From: Chitinophaga niabensis
GTDB taxonomy: Bacteria > Bacteroidota > Bacteroidia > Chitinophagales > Chitinophagaceae
Reading direction: 5' to 3'
Assembly (NCBI RefSeq): GCF_039545795.1
Contig: NZ_CP154260.1
Span: forward strand, 67,001-131,000
DNA: 64,000 nucleotides
Below, one piece after another: positions 1 to 8,789 of the stretch; position 1 is the first letter of the stretch, and each line of letters opens with the position of its first letter. The translations under genes and the position numbers were made by a program. The notes below the pieces were generated by a model. That model made no database searches and was not told where the DNA came from. It was given only the letters and a program-made list of their open reading frames with translations.

Positions 1-658
1 CGCCGACATACCCAACGGCGCTACCCTTATGCTCGGGGGCTTTGGCCTGTGCGGCATTCCGGAAAACTGCATTGCTGCCCTGGTCCGTAAAGGCATTCAC
101 ACACTTACCTGTATCTCCAACAATGCCGGCGTGGATGAATTTGGACTGGGACTCTTACTGAAAACAAGACAGATTAAAAAGATGATGTCTTCCTACGTAG
201 GGGAGAATGCAGAATTTGAAAGGCAATTGTTATCCGGAGAGCTGGAAGTAGACCTTATTCCCCAGGGAACATTAGCCACCCGGATTCAAATGGCTGGAAT
301 GGGCATCCCCGCCTTTTTTACCCCCGCAGGTTATGGAACGGAAATAGCAGAAGGAAAAGAAACCCGCAATTTTGATGGAAAGGATTATCTCATGGAGTTA
401 GCCCTGCATGCGGATTTTGCTTTGGTGAAAGCCTGGAAGGGAGACACCATGGGCAACCTTGTTTTTAGAAAAACTACCAGGAACTTCAGCACCTCTATGG
501 CAAAAGCCGGCAAAGTAACGATTGTGGAAGTGGAGCAGCTGGTGCAGCCGGGAGAACTCGATGCAGACGAGATCCATGTTGCGGGAATTTATGTACACCG
601 CATTTTCCAGGGAAGCAATTATGAAAAGCGTATTGAACGCAAAACAGTGAAGATCTAA
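1..658 (+). CDS. scoA: 3-oxoacid (succinyl/acetoacetyl) CoA-transferase subunit A, 5' end cut off
   Basis: This is the alpha subunit of a class I CoA-transferase, which moves CoA between succinyl-CoA and acetoacetate in ketone-body and branched-chain breakdown. The frame is open to the left edge ([22 protein letters not shown]...), so the first codons lie outside the window. The ATG at 29 is internal, because family members have about 20-25 residues before the [11 protein letters not shown] motif. The Gly-rich start, the [13 protein letters not shown] stretch and the [10 protein letters not shown] end are typical. The stop is at 656-658. scoB follows 11 bp later, as expected for the two-subunit bacterial enzyme. 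The family call is secure; the exact acyl substrate is inferred. Confidence 0.93.
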   Translation, partial: ADIPNGATLMLGGFGLCGIPENCIAALVRKGIHTLTCISNNAGVDEFGLGLLLKTRQIKKMMSSYVGENAEFERQLLSGELEVDLIPQGTLATRIQMAGMGIPAFFTPAGYGTEIAEGKETRNFDGKDYLMELALHADFALVKAWKGDTMGNLVFRKTTRNFSTSMAKAGKVTIVEVEQLVQPGELDADEIHVAGIYVHRIFQGSNYEKRIERKTVKI

Positions 659-669
659 AATCAATTACA

Positions 670-1326
670 ATGGCGCTCGACAAATACGGTATCGCTAAAC
701 GCATTGCACAGGAACTGCGGGATGGCATGTATGTGAACCTTGGGATTGGTATTCCTACACTCGTATCCAATTTTGTTCCTTCCGGCATCTCCATTATGCT
801 GCAGTCTGAAAACGGCATGCTGGGTATGGGGCCTTACCCCCTGGAAGAAGATATAGATGCAGACCTGATCAATGCAGGTAAAGAAACAGTAACAGTATTA
901 CCCGGCGGCGCCTTTTTTGACTCTGCGGAAAGTTTTGGAATGATCCGTGCAGGAAAAGTTGACCTCACTGTACTGGGAGCTATGGAAGTATCAGACAACG
1001 GGGATATTGCCAACTGGAAGATCCCCGGAAAGATGGTGAAAGGAATGGGAGGTGCCATGGACCTGGTAGCTTCTGCCAAAAACATCATTGTGGCCATGAT
1101 GCACACCAACCCAAAAGGGCAAAGCAAGTTACTACCCAAATGCACCTTGCCATTAACCGGGGTGCACTGTGTTAAAAAGATCGTCACGGAACTGGCTGTA
1201 CTGGAAGTAACACCTGATGGCTTTAAGCTGTTGGAACGGGCACCGGGAGTACCGGTGGCTGAAATTGTAGCTAAAACAGCCGGCCGTTTGGTAGTGGAGG
1301 GAGAAATTCCTGAAATGGTAATATAA
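670..1326 (+). CDS. scoB: 3-oxoacid CoA-transferase subunit B
   Basis: This 218-residue beta subunit pairs with the gene just upstream. The [10 protein letters not shown] motif places the catalytic glutamate at E47, which forms the covalent glutamyl-CoA intermediate in class I transferases. NLGIGIPT near residues 23-30 and the [17 protein letters not shown] stretch are also diagnostic. The length is normal. The ATG start lies 11 bp after the scoA stop, so the two are almost certainly translated from one message. The aminotransferase and photolyase genes follow closely on the same strand. The enzyme should act in the cytosol as an A2B2 complex. Nothing appears damaged. Confidence 0.95.
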   Translation: MALDKYGIAKRIAQELRDGMYVNLGIGIPTLVSNFVPSGISIMLQSENGMLGMGPYPLEEDIDADLINAGKETVTVLPGGAFFDSAESFGMIRAGKVDLTVLGAMEVSDNGDIANWKIPGKMVKGMGGAMDLVASAKNIIVAMMHTNPKGQSKLLPKCTLPLTGVHCVKKIVTELAVLEVTPDGFKLLERAPGVPVAEIVAKTAGRLVVEGEIPEMVI

Positions 1327-1341
1327 TCGTAAATTAGGAGT

Positions 1342-2172
1342 ATGCAATTGTGTTATAACGGAAAATTCGTGGCGAGTGACAAGCCATTGCTCACCGTGGA
1401 TAATCGCAGTTTTCGCTATGGCGACGGATGTTTTGAAACGATGAAAGTCTATCAGGGGCAACTGTTGTTAGCAGATCTTCATTTTGAAAGACTGATAGCG
1501 AGTTTGCATATCCTGCACTTTCATATCCCTGCGCATTTTTCCAAAGAGTACTTCACTGGCCTGATACAGGAACTCTGCCGCATGAACGATGTGAGCATGC
1601 TGGCACGCGTAAGGCTTACCGTATGGCGCGCCGGTACTGGTTTGTACGACCCGGTTGATCATACCCCTCATTTCATTATCCAATGCTGGGAACTTCCTAA
1701 ACACATCTTTGAACTGAACAACGCCGGCTTAAGGCTGGATGTTTATCCGGATGCTACAAAGTCCGGCGACAAGTTGTCCAACATAAAATCCAATAACTGC
1801 CTGCCCTACATCATGGGCGCATTATATGCCAAACAACAGCAGCTGAGTGAAGTATTGTTGTTGAACGCACGTGGCCGTGCTGCAGATACTACCATTGCCA
1901 ATATCTTCGCGGTACAGAATGGTAAGATCTATACACCGCCACTCAGCGAAGGCTGTGTTTGCGGTGTGATGCGCAAATACTTACTGCAGGCTGATCTGCC
2001 TTTTAAGATCGAAGAAAAACCACTCACTATTTCAGACCTCCAGGATGCGGAAGAGATCTTTCTTACGAATGCTATTTACGGCATCAGGTGGGTAGGAACA
2101 TTCCGCAAAGTGAGTTACGGAAATGCAACAGGCGCTATCCTGCATGAACTGTTGTATGAATCTATCTTATAA
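1342..2172 (+). CDS. class IV PLP aminotransferase (BCAT / aminodeoxychorismate lyase fold)
   Basis: This 276-residue fold-type IV PLP enzyme could be a branched-chain aminotransferase, an aminodeoxychorismate lyase or a D-amino acid transaminase relative. Visible motifs are the N-terminal VDNRSFRYGDGCFETM, the PLP lysine K149 in NIKSNN, and the cofactor segment ADTTIANIFAV followed by G-x-I-x-T-P-P-L-S-x-G-C. The position that is normally glutamate before T-x-x-N-(L/I)-F reads as Asp. A purine-rich AGGAG lies just before the ATG, which is unusual here. The gene starts 15 bp after scoB and ends 2 bp before the photolyase, so an operon is likely. The substrate cannot be told from sequence. Confidence 0.85.
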   Translation: MQLCYNGKFVASDKPLLTVDNRSFRYGDGCFETMKVYQGQLLLADLHFERLIASLHILHFHIPAHFSKEYFTGLIQELCRMNDVSMLARVRLTVWRAGTGLYDPVDHTPHFIIQCWELPKHIFELNNAGLRLDVYPDATKSGDKLSNIKSNNCLPYIMGALYAKQQQLSEVLLLNARGRAADTTIANIFAVQNGKIYTPPLSEGCVCGVMRKYLLQADLPFKIEEKPLTISDLQDAEEIFLTNAIYGIRWVGTFRKVSYGNATGAILHELLYESIL

Positions 2173-2174
2173 TT

Positions 2175-3461
2175 ATGGTTGTACTTTGCTGGCTCCGCCG
2201 CGATCTCAGGCTTTCAGACCAGGCAGCTTTGTATCATGCGCTACGCAGTGGTGTACCTGTTGTACCCGTTTTTGTTTTTGATACAAACATCCTGAATGAT
2301 CTGGAGGACCGGGCAGATAGGCGATTACAATTCATTCACGATACACTCGGGCAATTACAACAACAACTAATACAAAGCGCCAGTACACTGGATGTTTTCT
2401 ATGGCACGCCGGAAGAAGCCTTTGCATATTGGACCAAACGTTACAAAGTAAAAGCTGTTTTCACAAATCATGATTATGAACCCTATGCCCGTGAGCGGGA
2501 TACCGCAATAGAAAAGCAATTGAAGACTTTAAACATTCCCTTTCATACTTACAAAGACCAGGTGATCTTTGAAAAGAATGAGGTGCTGAAGGATAACGGA
2601 GAACCATATACGGTATTTACGCCCTACAGCAAAAAGTGGAAAGCAAAGCTGAATGACTTCTACCTGAAACCTTACCCGGCAAAAGATAATTTTCACAAAC
2701 AGCAACTCTTGCCAATCCCCTCTCTTAAAGACATGGGATTTGAAACAACAAACAACGATTTTCCTGAAACAAATACAGAAGATGCCCTCATCCGGCACTA
2801 TGATAAAACAAGGGATTTTCCCGCTGTGGATGGTACATCCAGGCTAAGTGTGCATCTGCGTTTTGGCACTATCAGTATCAGGGCTTTAGCACAAAGGGCA
2901 CATAAACTGAATGAAACATTTTTGAATGAATTGATCTGGCGCGATTTTTACCAGGCGATCCTATGGCATTTCCCGCAAGTGGTGCATCAGTCTTTCAGGA
3001 AAGAATATGATGCAATTGCATGGCGTAATAACGAAAATGAATTTCAGCGCTGGTGTGATGGTCAGACCGGCTATCCTATTGTAGATGCAGGGATGCGGGA
3101 ACTGAATGCAACAGGGTATATGCATAATCGTGTGCGGATGATCGTAGCCAGTTTCCTGACCAAACATCTGCTGATAGACTGGCGCTGGGGGGAAGCATAT
3201 TTTGCGAAGAAGTTACTCGATTATGATCTTGCTGCGAATAATGGCGGCTGGCAATGGGCGGCCGGCAGTGGTTGTGATGCTGCTCCTTATTTCCGGGTGT
3301 TCAATCCTACTCTGCAAACACAGAAGTTTGATAAGGGCTTGCAATACATTCATAAATGGGTGCCGGAAGTAGATGACCTCACTTATGTGTTGCCTGTTGT
3401 ACAACATGAAGTTGCCCGTAAACGTGTGCTGGAAGTATATAGTAAGGCCTTGAAGAAATGA
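2175..3461 (+). CDS. phr: deoxyribodipyrimidine photolyase (cryptochrome/photolyase family)
   Basis: This 428-residue flavoprotein probably splits cyclobutane pyrimidine dimers with blue light. The N-terminal Rossmann-like antenna domain starts MVVLCWLRRDLRLSDQ. The C-terminal FAD domain carries TSRLS, WRDFYQ, GYPIVDAGMRELN, TGYMHNRVRM and NNGGWQWAAG (residues about 355-364). The last motif includes the Asn that contacts flavin N5 in class I enzymes and tryptophans of the electron-transfer chain. Length matches class I CPD photolyases rather than DASH cryptochromes. The start codon lies 2 bp after the aminotransferase stop. No terminator is evident in the 59 bp before the convergent mqnD gene. 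Confidence 0.93.
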   Translation: MVVLCWLRRDLRLSDQAALYHALRSGVPVVPVFVFDTNILNDLEDRADRRLQFIHDTLGQLQQQLIQSASTLDVFYGTPEEAFAYWTKRYKVKAVFTNHDYEPYARERDTAIEKQLKTLNIPFHTYKDQVIFEKNEVLKDNGEPYTVFTPYSKKWKAKLNDFYLKPYPAKDNFHKQQLLPIPSLKDMGFETTNNDFPETNTEDALIRHYDKTRDFPAVDGTSRLSVHLRFGTISIRALAQRAHKLNETFLNELIWRDFYQAILWHFPQVVHQSFRKEYDAIAWRNNENEFQRWCDGQTGYPIVDAGMRELNATGYMHNRVRMIVASFLTKHLLIDWRWGEAYFAKKLLDYDLAANNGGWQWAAGSGCDAAPYFRVFNPTLQTQKFDKGLQYIHKWVPEVDDLTYVLPVVQHEVARKRVLEVYSKALKK

Positions 3462-3520
3462 ATACCCCCACAACTTAAAATATCACAAAGATCAGGCAAC
3501 ACTTAGCACTTTAAACTTCC

Positions 3521-4309
3521 TTATTTCCCCGCCATTTCCTTCAGCTTCTCCACCGCAATTCTTCCTTCTTCCCCCAGATCAAGACTGAATTGATTTACAT
3601 AAAGATCAATATGCTGCCGCATCACCTGTTCATCCATTTCCTGCGCATGATCTGTTACATAAGATGATAATGCAGGATAACCGGAGAAAGCATGCTCAAG
3701 ACTGGCATGGATCAATTCATCCACCTTTTGCTGCACCGCTTCCGGAAGATCTTTCCGGATAAAAATGCCACCCAGTGGAATAGGCTGTCCTGTTGTGGCT
3801 TCCCAGAATTCTCCCAGGTCTATCAGCTTTACCAACCCTTTCAACTGGTAAGTAAAACGGTTTTCATGAATGATCACACCGGCATCCACATCTCCATTTA
3901 AAACAGCGTTTTCTATGTCGGAAAACACCATTATTTTTTTACGCGCGGCACCCGGAAATGCAATGCTGAAAAGAAGATTAGCGGTTGTATTCTCTCCGGG
4001 AATAGCAATGCTGAGGTCTTTTATTTCGGTAAGAGGAATCTCTTTCCTGGCAATCAGCAATGGTCCGCAACCACGGCCCAATGCGCTACCACTGTTCAGC
4101 AGTCTGTATTTATCCGCTACTTTGAGTCCCGCTGCAAAGCTGAGCTTTGTAATATCCAGCTTCCCCTGGAAAGCCCATTGGTTCAGGGTTTCCACATCCT
4201 CCAACTTCGTTTCAAAACTAAATCCTTCCGTTCCTATTTTTTGATTCACCAGTGCATCGAAGATGAAGGTATCATTCGGGCAGGGTGAAAATCCTAATGT
4301 CAGACGCAT
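3521..4309 (-). CDS. mqnD: 1,4-dihydroxy-6-naphthoate synthase (futalosine menaquinone pathway)
   Basis: MqnD cleaves cyclic dehypoxanthinyl futalosine to 1,4-dihydroxy-6-naphthoate in the alternative route to menaquinone. The 262-residue protein has the periplasmic-binding-protein-like fold of the MqnA/MqnD family and opens with the diagnostic GFSPCPNDTFIFDAL. It also shows KLSFAAGL, the GSALGRGCGPLL loop, and a second lobe with GVIIHENRFTY followed by LGEFWEATTGQPIPLGGI, as in MqnD rather than MqnA. It sits 8 bp downstream of mqnB, the enzyme that makes the precursor of its substrate, so the two are co-transcribed. The other mqn genes are not in the window. Confidence 0.92.
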   Translation of the reverse strand: MRLTLGFSPCPNDTFIFDALVNQKIGTEGFSFETKLEDVETLNQWAFQGKLDITKLSFAAGLKVADKYRLLNSGSALGRGCGPLLIARKEIPLTEIKDLSIAIPGENTTANLLFSIAFPGAARKKIMVFSDIENAVLNGDVDAGVIIHENRFTYQLKGLVKLIDLGEFWEATTGQPIPLGGIFIRKDLPEAVQQKVDELIHASLEHAFSGYPALSSYVTDHAQEMDEQVMRQHIDLYVNQFSLDLGEEGRIAVEKLKEMAGK

Positions 4310-4317
4310 GATCCAAT

Positions 4318-4965
4318 TTATTTTATCTCCTGCAATAACGCACGGAGTGTATTATTCAGATTCGTTACAGCAAGTGGGATGTTCCATTTGCTTTTGTCCC
4401 GCACTTCCACATAATTGGAAATAGTGCGGAGTTGTAAAAAAGGGATCTTCTCCATCAAACAGCAATAATGAAAGGCGGCGCCTTCCATACTTTCAATATC
4501 AGGCTGGTATTTTTCTTCCAGCCGGGCAATCGTGGGAGCAGACCCGCTTACCATATTTACCGTAACCCCTCGTGCCCTGCGTAAATGTTGTGCAAACTTA
4601 GATGTATTGGGTAAATAATTATGTGTAAAAGGAGGCATATCAGTGTTCCAAAGCCCTATATCAAAAAGATCCTTATACTGATCATTATCCTCCACCCCCA
4701 AGTCTCCCAGTACTTCCTGTTCTATTACCACAGTTTCCCCGATAGGCCAGCTATGCTGGAAACTACCCGCAATACCCGCCTGTATGGCCAGATCCGGCCT
4801 TTTTTTTGCAAAATACTTACCGAGGTGATAGGCCGTACTGAACATCCCGATCCCTGTGATCACCACCTCCACCTCAATTTGTCCGTTTATTGTAACTTCT
4901 TCCTCCAGCCAGCTCATCAAAGGTTTGATCTCTGGCTGTGTAGCGGCTGTGACAAGTACTTTCAT
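4318..4965 (-). CDS. mqnB: futalosine hydrolase
   Basis: MqnB removes hypoxanthine from futalosine, giving dehypoxanthine futalosine for menaquinone synthesis. The protein is a nucleosidase of the MTA/SAH nucleosidase-like phosphorylase fold. It has the conserved TGIGMFSTAYHLGK, IQAGIAGSF and the C-terminal ESMEGAAFHYCC, whose Glu-x-Met-Glu contacts the ribose in this fold. I chose the ATG at 4965 (MKVLVTAATQPEIKPL) because the family starts there; an ATG at 4980 would add five residues. It is the first gene of a two-gene unit with mqnD and is divergent from queD, leaving a short shared promoter region of about 75 bp. Confidence 0.9.
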   Translation of the reverse strand: MKVLVTAATQPEIKPLMSWLEEEVTINGQIEVEVVITGIGMFSTAYHLGKYFAKKRPDLAIQAGIAGSFQHSWPIGETVVIEQEVLGDLGVEDNDQYKDLFDIGLWNTDMPPFTHNYLPNTSKFAQHLRRARGVTVNMVSGSAPTIARLEEKYQPDIESMEGAAFHYCCLMEKIPFLQLRTISNYVEVRDKSKWNIPLAVTNLNNTLRALLQEIK

Positions 4966-5009
4966 CCCGTAAAGGTACATTGCGCAACGGGTATCTCGTC
5001 TAATTGCGT

Positions 5010-5017
5010 TATTTTTG
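5010..5017 (+). promoter_or_regulatory. candidate -7 element TATTTTTG upstream of queD
   Basis: TATTTTTG matches the Bacteroidota -7 consensus TAnnTTTG exactly and lies 22 bp before the queD ATG. No clear TTTG lies 19 bp further upstream, so the -33 half is weak. The element sits inside the queD/mqnB divergent spacer. Confidence 0.5.
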
Positions 5018-5039
5018 CAGAAATTTATTAGGAAATAAA

Positions 5040-5453
5040 ATGATCTATTTAACGCGCGTGGAGCATTTTAATGCGGCACACAAGTTATTCAACCCGCATT
5101 GGAGCAAAGAACAGAACCTGGAAGTATTTGGCAAATGTGCAAATGACAACTGGCATGGGCATAACTATGACCTGCATGTAACCGTTAAAGGCAATCCTGA
5201 CCCGGAAACAGGTTTCGTATTCAATGCCAAAACATTAGGCGTACTCATCAAAGACCTCATTATCGAGAAGATGGACCATAAAAACCTGAACCTGGACGTA
5301 GATTTCATGGCAGGTAAATTCACTTCTGCAGAGAATGTGGCCATCGCCATATGGGAACAACTGGAAAAGGCACTGCCGGAAACAGTTCAGTTACATTGTA
5401 TTAAACTCCACGAAACTGCCAAGATCTACGTGGAGTACTTCGGAGGCAAATAA
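5040..5453 (+). CDS. queD: 6-pyruvoyl-tetrahydropterin / 6-carboxytetrahydropterin synthase family (QueD-like)
   Basis: This 137-residue T-fold enzyme converts dihydroneopterin triphosphate to a 6-substituted tetrahydropterin. The zinc ligands are H14 (NAAH) and H39/H41 (HGHNY). C33 in GKCANDNWHGHNY is the catalytic cysteine and E125 in LHETA anchors the pterin. Five residues separate the Cys from HGH; as I recall the families, that spacing fits pyruvoyl-tetrahydropterin synthases better than E. coli QueD, so the queuosine role is not certain. I chose ATG 5040; an upstream in-frame ATG at 5004 would add 12 unconserved residues. folE, which makes the substrate, follows 19 bp downstream. Confidence 0.87.
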   Translation: MIYLTRVEHFNAAHKLFNPHWSKEQNLEVFGKCANDNWHGHNYDLHVTVKGNPDPETGFVFNAKTLGVLIKDLIIEKMDHKNLNLDVDFMAGKFTSAENVAIAIWEQLEKALPETVQLHCIKLHETAKIYVEYFGGK

Positions 5454-5472
5454 GCGATAACAAATACAGAAC

Positions 5473-6078
5473 ATGGCTTACAAGAAGGAAGAATCATTCG
5501 ATGAGAAAGTTACATCCGGACTAATAGAAAATTACAGGGAAGCGATTGAATTGTTGGGAGAAGATCCGGAAAGGGAAGGGTTGCTCAAAACCCCGGAACG
5601 TATGGCAAAAGCCATGCAGTACCTCACACAGGGTTACGGCCTGGATGCTAAAGCTATCCTCAACGGCGCTAAGTTCACAGAGGCTTACAGCGAAATGGTG
5701 ATTGTGAAGGATATTGAATTGTACTCGATGTGCGAACACCATATGCTACCTTTTTTCGGGAAAGCACATGTTGCGTACATCCCTAATGGTTATATCACTG
5801 GCCTGAGCAAAATTGCCAGGGTGGTGGATGTGTTCTCCCGCCGCATGCAGGTGCAGGAACGTTTAACACACCAGATCCTGGATGCGATCCAGGAAACACT
5901 GGAACCACAGGGCGTGGCAGTGGTGATCGAAGCACAACATCTTTGCATGATGATGCGCGGCGTATCCAAACAGAACTCTGTTACCACTACTTCCGCATTC
6001 AGCGGTCAGTTTGAACATGCTGCCACCCGTGCAGAATTCATGAAACTGATCAGCTCAGACCTCATCAGCAGAAGATAG
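5473..6078 (+). CDS. folE: GTP cyclohydrolase I
   Basis: This enzyme converts GTP to 7,8-dihydroneopterin triphosphate, the first step to folate, tetrahydropterins and the queuosine precursor preQ0. The 201-residue protein has the zinc ligands C87 and H90 ([12 protein letters not shown]) and C158 (HLCMMMRGV). It also has the [15 protein letters not shown] segment and QERLTHQI. The length is normal for bacterial type IA enzymes. It directly follows queD with a 19-bp gap, so substrate producer and consumer are co-expressed. A stem-loop terminator follows at 6097-6147. Confidence 0.96.
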   Translation: MAYKKEESFDEKVTSGLIENYREAIELLGEDPEREGLLKTPERMAKAMQYLTQGYGLDAKAILNGAKFTEAYSEMVIVKDIELYSMCEHHMLPFFGKAHVAYIPNGYITGLSKIARVVDVFSRRMQVQERLTHQILDAIQETLEPQGVAVVIEAQHLCMMMRGVSKQNSVTTTSAFSGQFEHAATRAEFMKLISSDLISRR

Positions 6079-6096
6079 AAACCATCTCAAAATTCC

Positions 6097-6147
6097 TATG
6101 GTTTAACCAGGCTAACTTTCAGTTGCTAGGTTAAACCATATTTTTTT
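6097..6147 (+). terminator. rho-independent terminator after folE
   Basis: A perfect 12-bp inverted repeat (TATGGTTTAACC at 6097-6108, GGTTAAACCATA at 6129-6140) with a 20-nt loop is followed directly by seven T residues. It lies 18 bp past the folE stop and just before the fabD promoter element. Confidence 0.8.
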
Positions 6148-6150
6148 ACA

Positions 6151-6158
6151 TATATTTG
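6151..6158 (+). promoter_or_regulatory. candidate -7 element TATATTTG upstream of fabD
   Basis: TATATTTG is an exact match to TAnnTTTG, 35 bp before the fabD ATG and just after the folE terminator. A TTTG-like -33 element is not clear at the expected distance. Confidence 0.5.
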
Positions 6159-6193
6159 CTCGCTGATAATTAATGTAATACAAATCGTAACCA

Positions 6194-7102
6194 ATGAAAC
6201 ACGCTTACGTTTTTCCAGGCCAGGGTTCCCAGTTCCAGGGAATGGGCAAAAGTTTTTACGACAATAATCCCAAAGCGAAATCTTTGTTCGAGAAAGCCAA
6301 TGAAATTCTGGGTTTCCGCATTTCTGATATCATGTTCACCGGAACGGATGAAGACCTTAAACAGACCAAAGTAACGCAGCCCGCTGTGTTCCTGCATTCT
6401 GTGATCGGCTTCCTTTGCCTGGATAATCCAACACCAGCTATGACTGCCGGCCATTCCCTGGGAGAATTTTCTGCCCTGGTGGCCAATGGCACCCTGGCTT
6501 TTGAAGATGCACTGCGCCTGGTAGCCATCCGCGCCAATGCCATGCAAAAAGCCTGTGAAGCTACACCAAGCACCATGGCAGTTGTATTGGGACTGGAAGA
6601 TGCTAAAGTAGAGGAGGTTTGTGCTACTATTACAGATGATGTGGTTGTACCGGCCAACTATAATTGCCCGGGCCAGCTGGTGATCTCCGGAACAGTTCCT
6701 GCAGTGGAACGTGCGATGGAACTCATGAAAGCAGCAGGTGCCAAAAGGGCTATGTTATTGCCTGTGGGTGGGGCTTTCCATTCTCCGTTAATGGCTCCTG
6801 CCCAGGCAGAGCTACAGGCAGCGATCGAAAAAATGACCTTTAATACGCCAACCTGCCCTGTTTACCAGAATGTGGTGGCAAAAGCAGTGTCTGATCCGGC
6901 AGAGATAAAAAAGAACCTGATCAGCCAGCTCACGGGAGCCGTTCGCTGGACGCAATGTGTGCAGGCCATGATAGCAGATGGTGCTCAACGTTTTACAGAG
7001 GTTGGGCCCGGTAAAGTATTGCAGGGGCTGATTGCCAAGATTGATAAGACAGCTGTTACAGACGGCATTTCCACAGGTTTGGAAGAAGCCGTGGCGAAAT
7101 AA
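6194..7102 (+). CDS. fabD: malonyl-CoA:ACP transacylase
   Basis: FabD loads malonyl groups from CoA onto acyl carrier protein for fatty acid synthesis. The 302-residue protein has the N-terminal VFPGQGSQ motif, the nucleophile S88 in GHSLGEFSAL, and H196 in GGAFHSPLM, which completes the dyad. FTEVGPGKVLQGLI near the C-terminus is also typical. It is monocistronic in this window, bounded by the folE terminator and its own strong terminator. The condensing-enzyme gene fabH lies about 5 kb away on the other strand and is not linked as an operon. Confidence 0.96.
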   Translation: MKHAYVFPGQGSQFQGMGKSFYDNNPKAKSLFEKANEILGFRISDIMFTGTDEDLKQTKVTQPAVFLHSVIGFLCLDNPTPAMTAGHSLGEFSALVANGTLAFEDALRLVAIRANAMQKACEATPSTMAVVLGLEDAKVEEVCATITDDVVVPANYNCPGQLVISGTVPAVERAMELMKAAGAKRAMLLPVGGAFHSPLMAPAQAELQAAIEKMTFNTPTCPVYQNVVAKAVSDPAEIKKNLISQLTGAVRWTQCVQAMIADGAQRFTEVGPGKVLQGLIAKIDKTAVTDGISTGLEEAVAK

Positions 7103-7110
7103 TTAAAGAT

Positions 7111-7138
7111 CCGGGGATGAACTTCCCCGGTTTTTTTT
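7111..7138 (+). terminator. rho-independent terminator after fabD
   Basis: CCGGGGA (7111-7117) and TCCCCGG (7124-7130) form a 7-bp GC-rich stem with a 6-nt loop, followed by eight T residues. It starts 8 bp after the fabD stop. Confidence 0.92.
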
Positions 7139-7162
7139 AGCTTTATCGAAAATATAATACCT

Positions 7163-8257
7163 ATGCCGAAGTTTGTTTTAACCTGCCTGATTGTGTTAAC
7201 AGGCCTCTCTTCTTTTGCACAACTGCAAGACGTTACTAACGCAGGAAATTCAACAGATAACATGATCCGGGTTACCGGAGCAAACAGAAGCCCCGCTTCA
7301 GGAGCTGGAGTAGAAATTGGATATGCCGATGGCAATGGTTTTATTCAGGGATATGATAGAGGAGCATTGCAATACCGGGATATTGGAATGTATGGGAAAG
7401 ACATCCTGCTAAATCCTGTAACAGGGGCTATTATATTAAATGGTTTTACAAAACTCATCGGTACTGATGTTGCCGGCCAGAGAGATGCTTTGCGATTGAT
7501 CAACAATACCGCTAACTATGGCAGTAAGATCAGCTTTTTGCAGGACCTCCCGCATGAAATAGGGAGTATGGCCATTTCACGCAATGGATATGAAGGCCGT
7601 TTCTTCCTTAATCTGGCTGATAATTCAGGCGTTTCCCAAAACAGGTTGTACATCAATGGTTCAAACGGAAATGTAGGGATTGGTTTAACCGGGCCTACTG
7701 CAAAACTCCACGTTTATTCAGCAGAATCAGCTACCAACGAAGGGAATTATGCTTTCATGATAACTCAGAATTCCAGCTATCTGGCATTAGGTGGCAACGA
7801 GGCTGTTGCACTTATTCAGTCTTACAACAGCAAGCCGCTTGTTATTAACAGAGACGGAAATAATGTCCTTTTTAATACAGGCGGAGGTAATGTAGGTATT
7901 GGAACATCTTATCCTCAGGAAAAACTTTCTGTAAATGGAACTATTCAGGCCAGAAAAGTAAAGGTGACAATAAGCCCGGCTGCATGGCCAGACTTTGTAT
8001 TTGCACCAACTTATCAGCTTCCTTCCCTTATGCAGCTGGAGTCCTTTATCCAAAAAAATAAACATCTTCCGGAAATACCATCCGCTAAAGAAGTGAGTGA
8101 AAAAGGAATAGATCTTGGGGATAACCAGGCTAAATTGCTACAGAAAATAGAGGAGTTAACGCTTTATATGATAGAGCAAAATAAGCAGATCCAGGCACAA
8201 CAGAAAAAACTGGCAGAACAGGAGGCCCGGCTTAGAAAGCTGGAAACCAATCAGTAG
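7163..8257 (+). CDS. secreted tail-fibre-like repeat protein with C-terminal coiled coil
   Basis: This 364-residue protein has a signal peptide (cleavage after about LSSFA) and no lipobox. The middle has two NVGIGT-type segments (NGNVGIGLTGPTAKLHV and GGNVGIGTSYPQEKLSVNG), which also occur in phage tail fibres and Bacteroidota surface proteins. Next comes a conserved block around YQLPSLMQLESFIQKNKHLPEIPSA and then LLQKIEELTLYMIEQNK. The last 60 residues, rich in Gln, Lys and Leu, look like a coiled coil. Such proteins are common as multiple paralogues in Chitinophagaceae; a role in surface display or trimerisation is only inferred. It stands alone between the fabD terminator and a small lipoprotein gene. 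Confidence 0.75.
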   Translation: MPKFVLTCLIVLTGLSSFAQLQDVTNAGNSTDNMIRVTGANRSPASGAGVEIGYADGNGFIQGYDRGALQYRDIGMYGKDILLNPVTGAIILNGFTKLIGTDVAGQRDALRLINNTANYGSKISFLQDLPHEIGSMAISRNGYEGRFFLNLADNSGVSQNRLYINGSNGNVGIGLTGPTAKLHVYSAESATNEGNYAFMITQNSSYLALGGNEAVALIQSYNSKPLVINRDGNNVLFNTGGGNVGIGTSYPQEKLSVNGTIQARKVKVTISPAAWPDFVFAPTYQLPSLMQLESFIQKNKHLPEIPSAKEVSEKGIDLGDNQAKLLQKIEELTLYMIEQNKQIQAQQKKLAEQEARLRKLETNQ

Positions 8258-8313
8258 TGGTGACCTGTAACTTTTGGGACCCTATACCCGTTCTATGAAC
8301 ACAAACTAATCCC

Positions 8314-8706
8314 ATGCGCGCAGCATTAGTCCTTACCTTATCAAGCTTTATCGCACTGTGTTCCTGCAGTAAATCAGACAAGTATGAAGAACGCTGGGTA
8401 GAAACCAGCCAGCGTGAAGAAGTGATTGTATTTAAACATGATGCACAACCTTCCTTACCCATGACCAATGCTGATGGAACGGAAGGCAGTTTCTTTTTTC
8501 AATCCCGCAAACTACCGGAATATGTAAGCCGCGCCAATGAATCCGGTATCTACTTTTATGCCATTGAGGGTGATAGCCTGTTGCTCAAAACCCGTCAGCA
8601 ACGCTTCTATTTCAAAATGGCGGAAGATAAAAAGAGCTTCAGGATCGGCCGTTTCTTCGTGGATCCAGGTGGTCTTTCCTCAGAACTTATTTTTGAGAAA
8701 CAGTAA
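8314..8706 (+). CDS. small putative lipoprotein of unknown function
   Basis: This 130-residue protein begins with a hydrophobic stretch ending in LCSC, which serves as a lipobox with acylated Cys at residue 18. The mature part is hydrophilic and predicted beta-rich, with aromatic patches such as GSFFFQSRKLPEY and QRFYFKM. I do not recognise a family. It starts 56 bp after the tail-fibre-like gene and ends 41 bp before the convergent acetyltransferase gene. Export and lipidation would depend on the general pathway that includes Lnt encoded later in the window. Confidence 0.6.
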   Translation: MRAALVLTLSSFIALCSCSKSDKYEERWVETSQREEVIVFKHDAQPSLPMTNADGTEGSFFFQSRKLPEYVSRANESGIYFYAIEGDSLLLKTRQQRFYFKMAEDKKSFRIGRFFVDPGGLSSELIFEKQ

Positions 8707-8710
8707 CATC

Positions 8711-8789
8711 AAACAGTAAACTCAATACTACCATTTCCTAGCTTCGATCAAACTTCGCTTTTTCGGGAAACAGTAAACTCAATACTACC
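8711..8789. repeat. partial tandem duplication of the 3' end of the acetyltransferase gene
   Basis: A 22-bp sequence (8711-8732) recurs exactly at 8768-8789, a period of 57 bp. The flanks stay related: GATCAAACTT occurs at 8746-8755 and again at 8804-8813. On the minus strand the inner copy encodes the acetyltransferase end (GSIEFTV). The outer copy repeats those bases beyond the stop but out of frame. The last residues, SRKSEV, come from reading into the outer copy. Confidence 0.75.
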
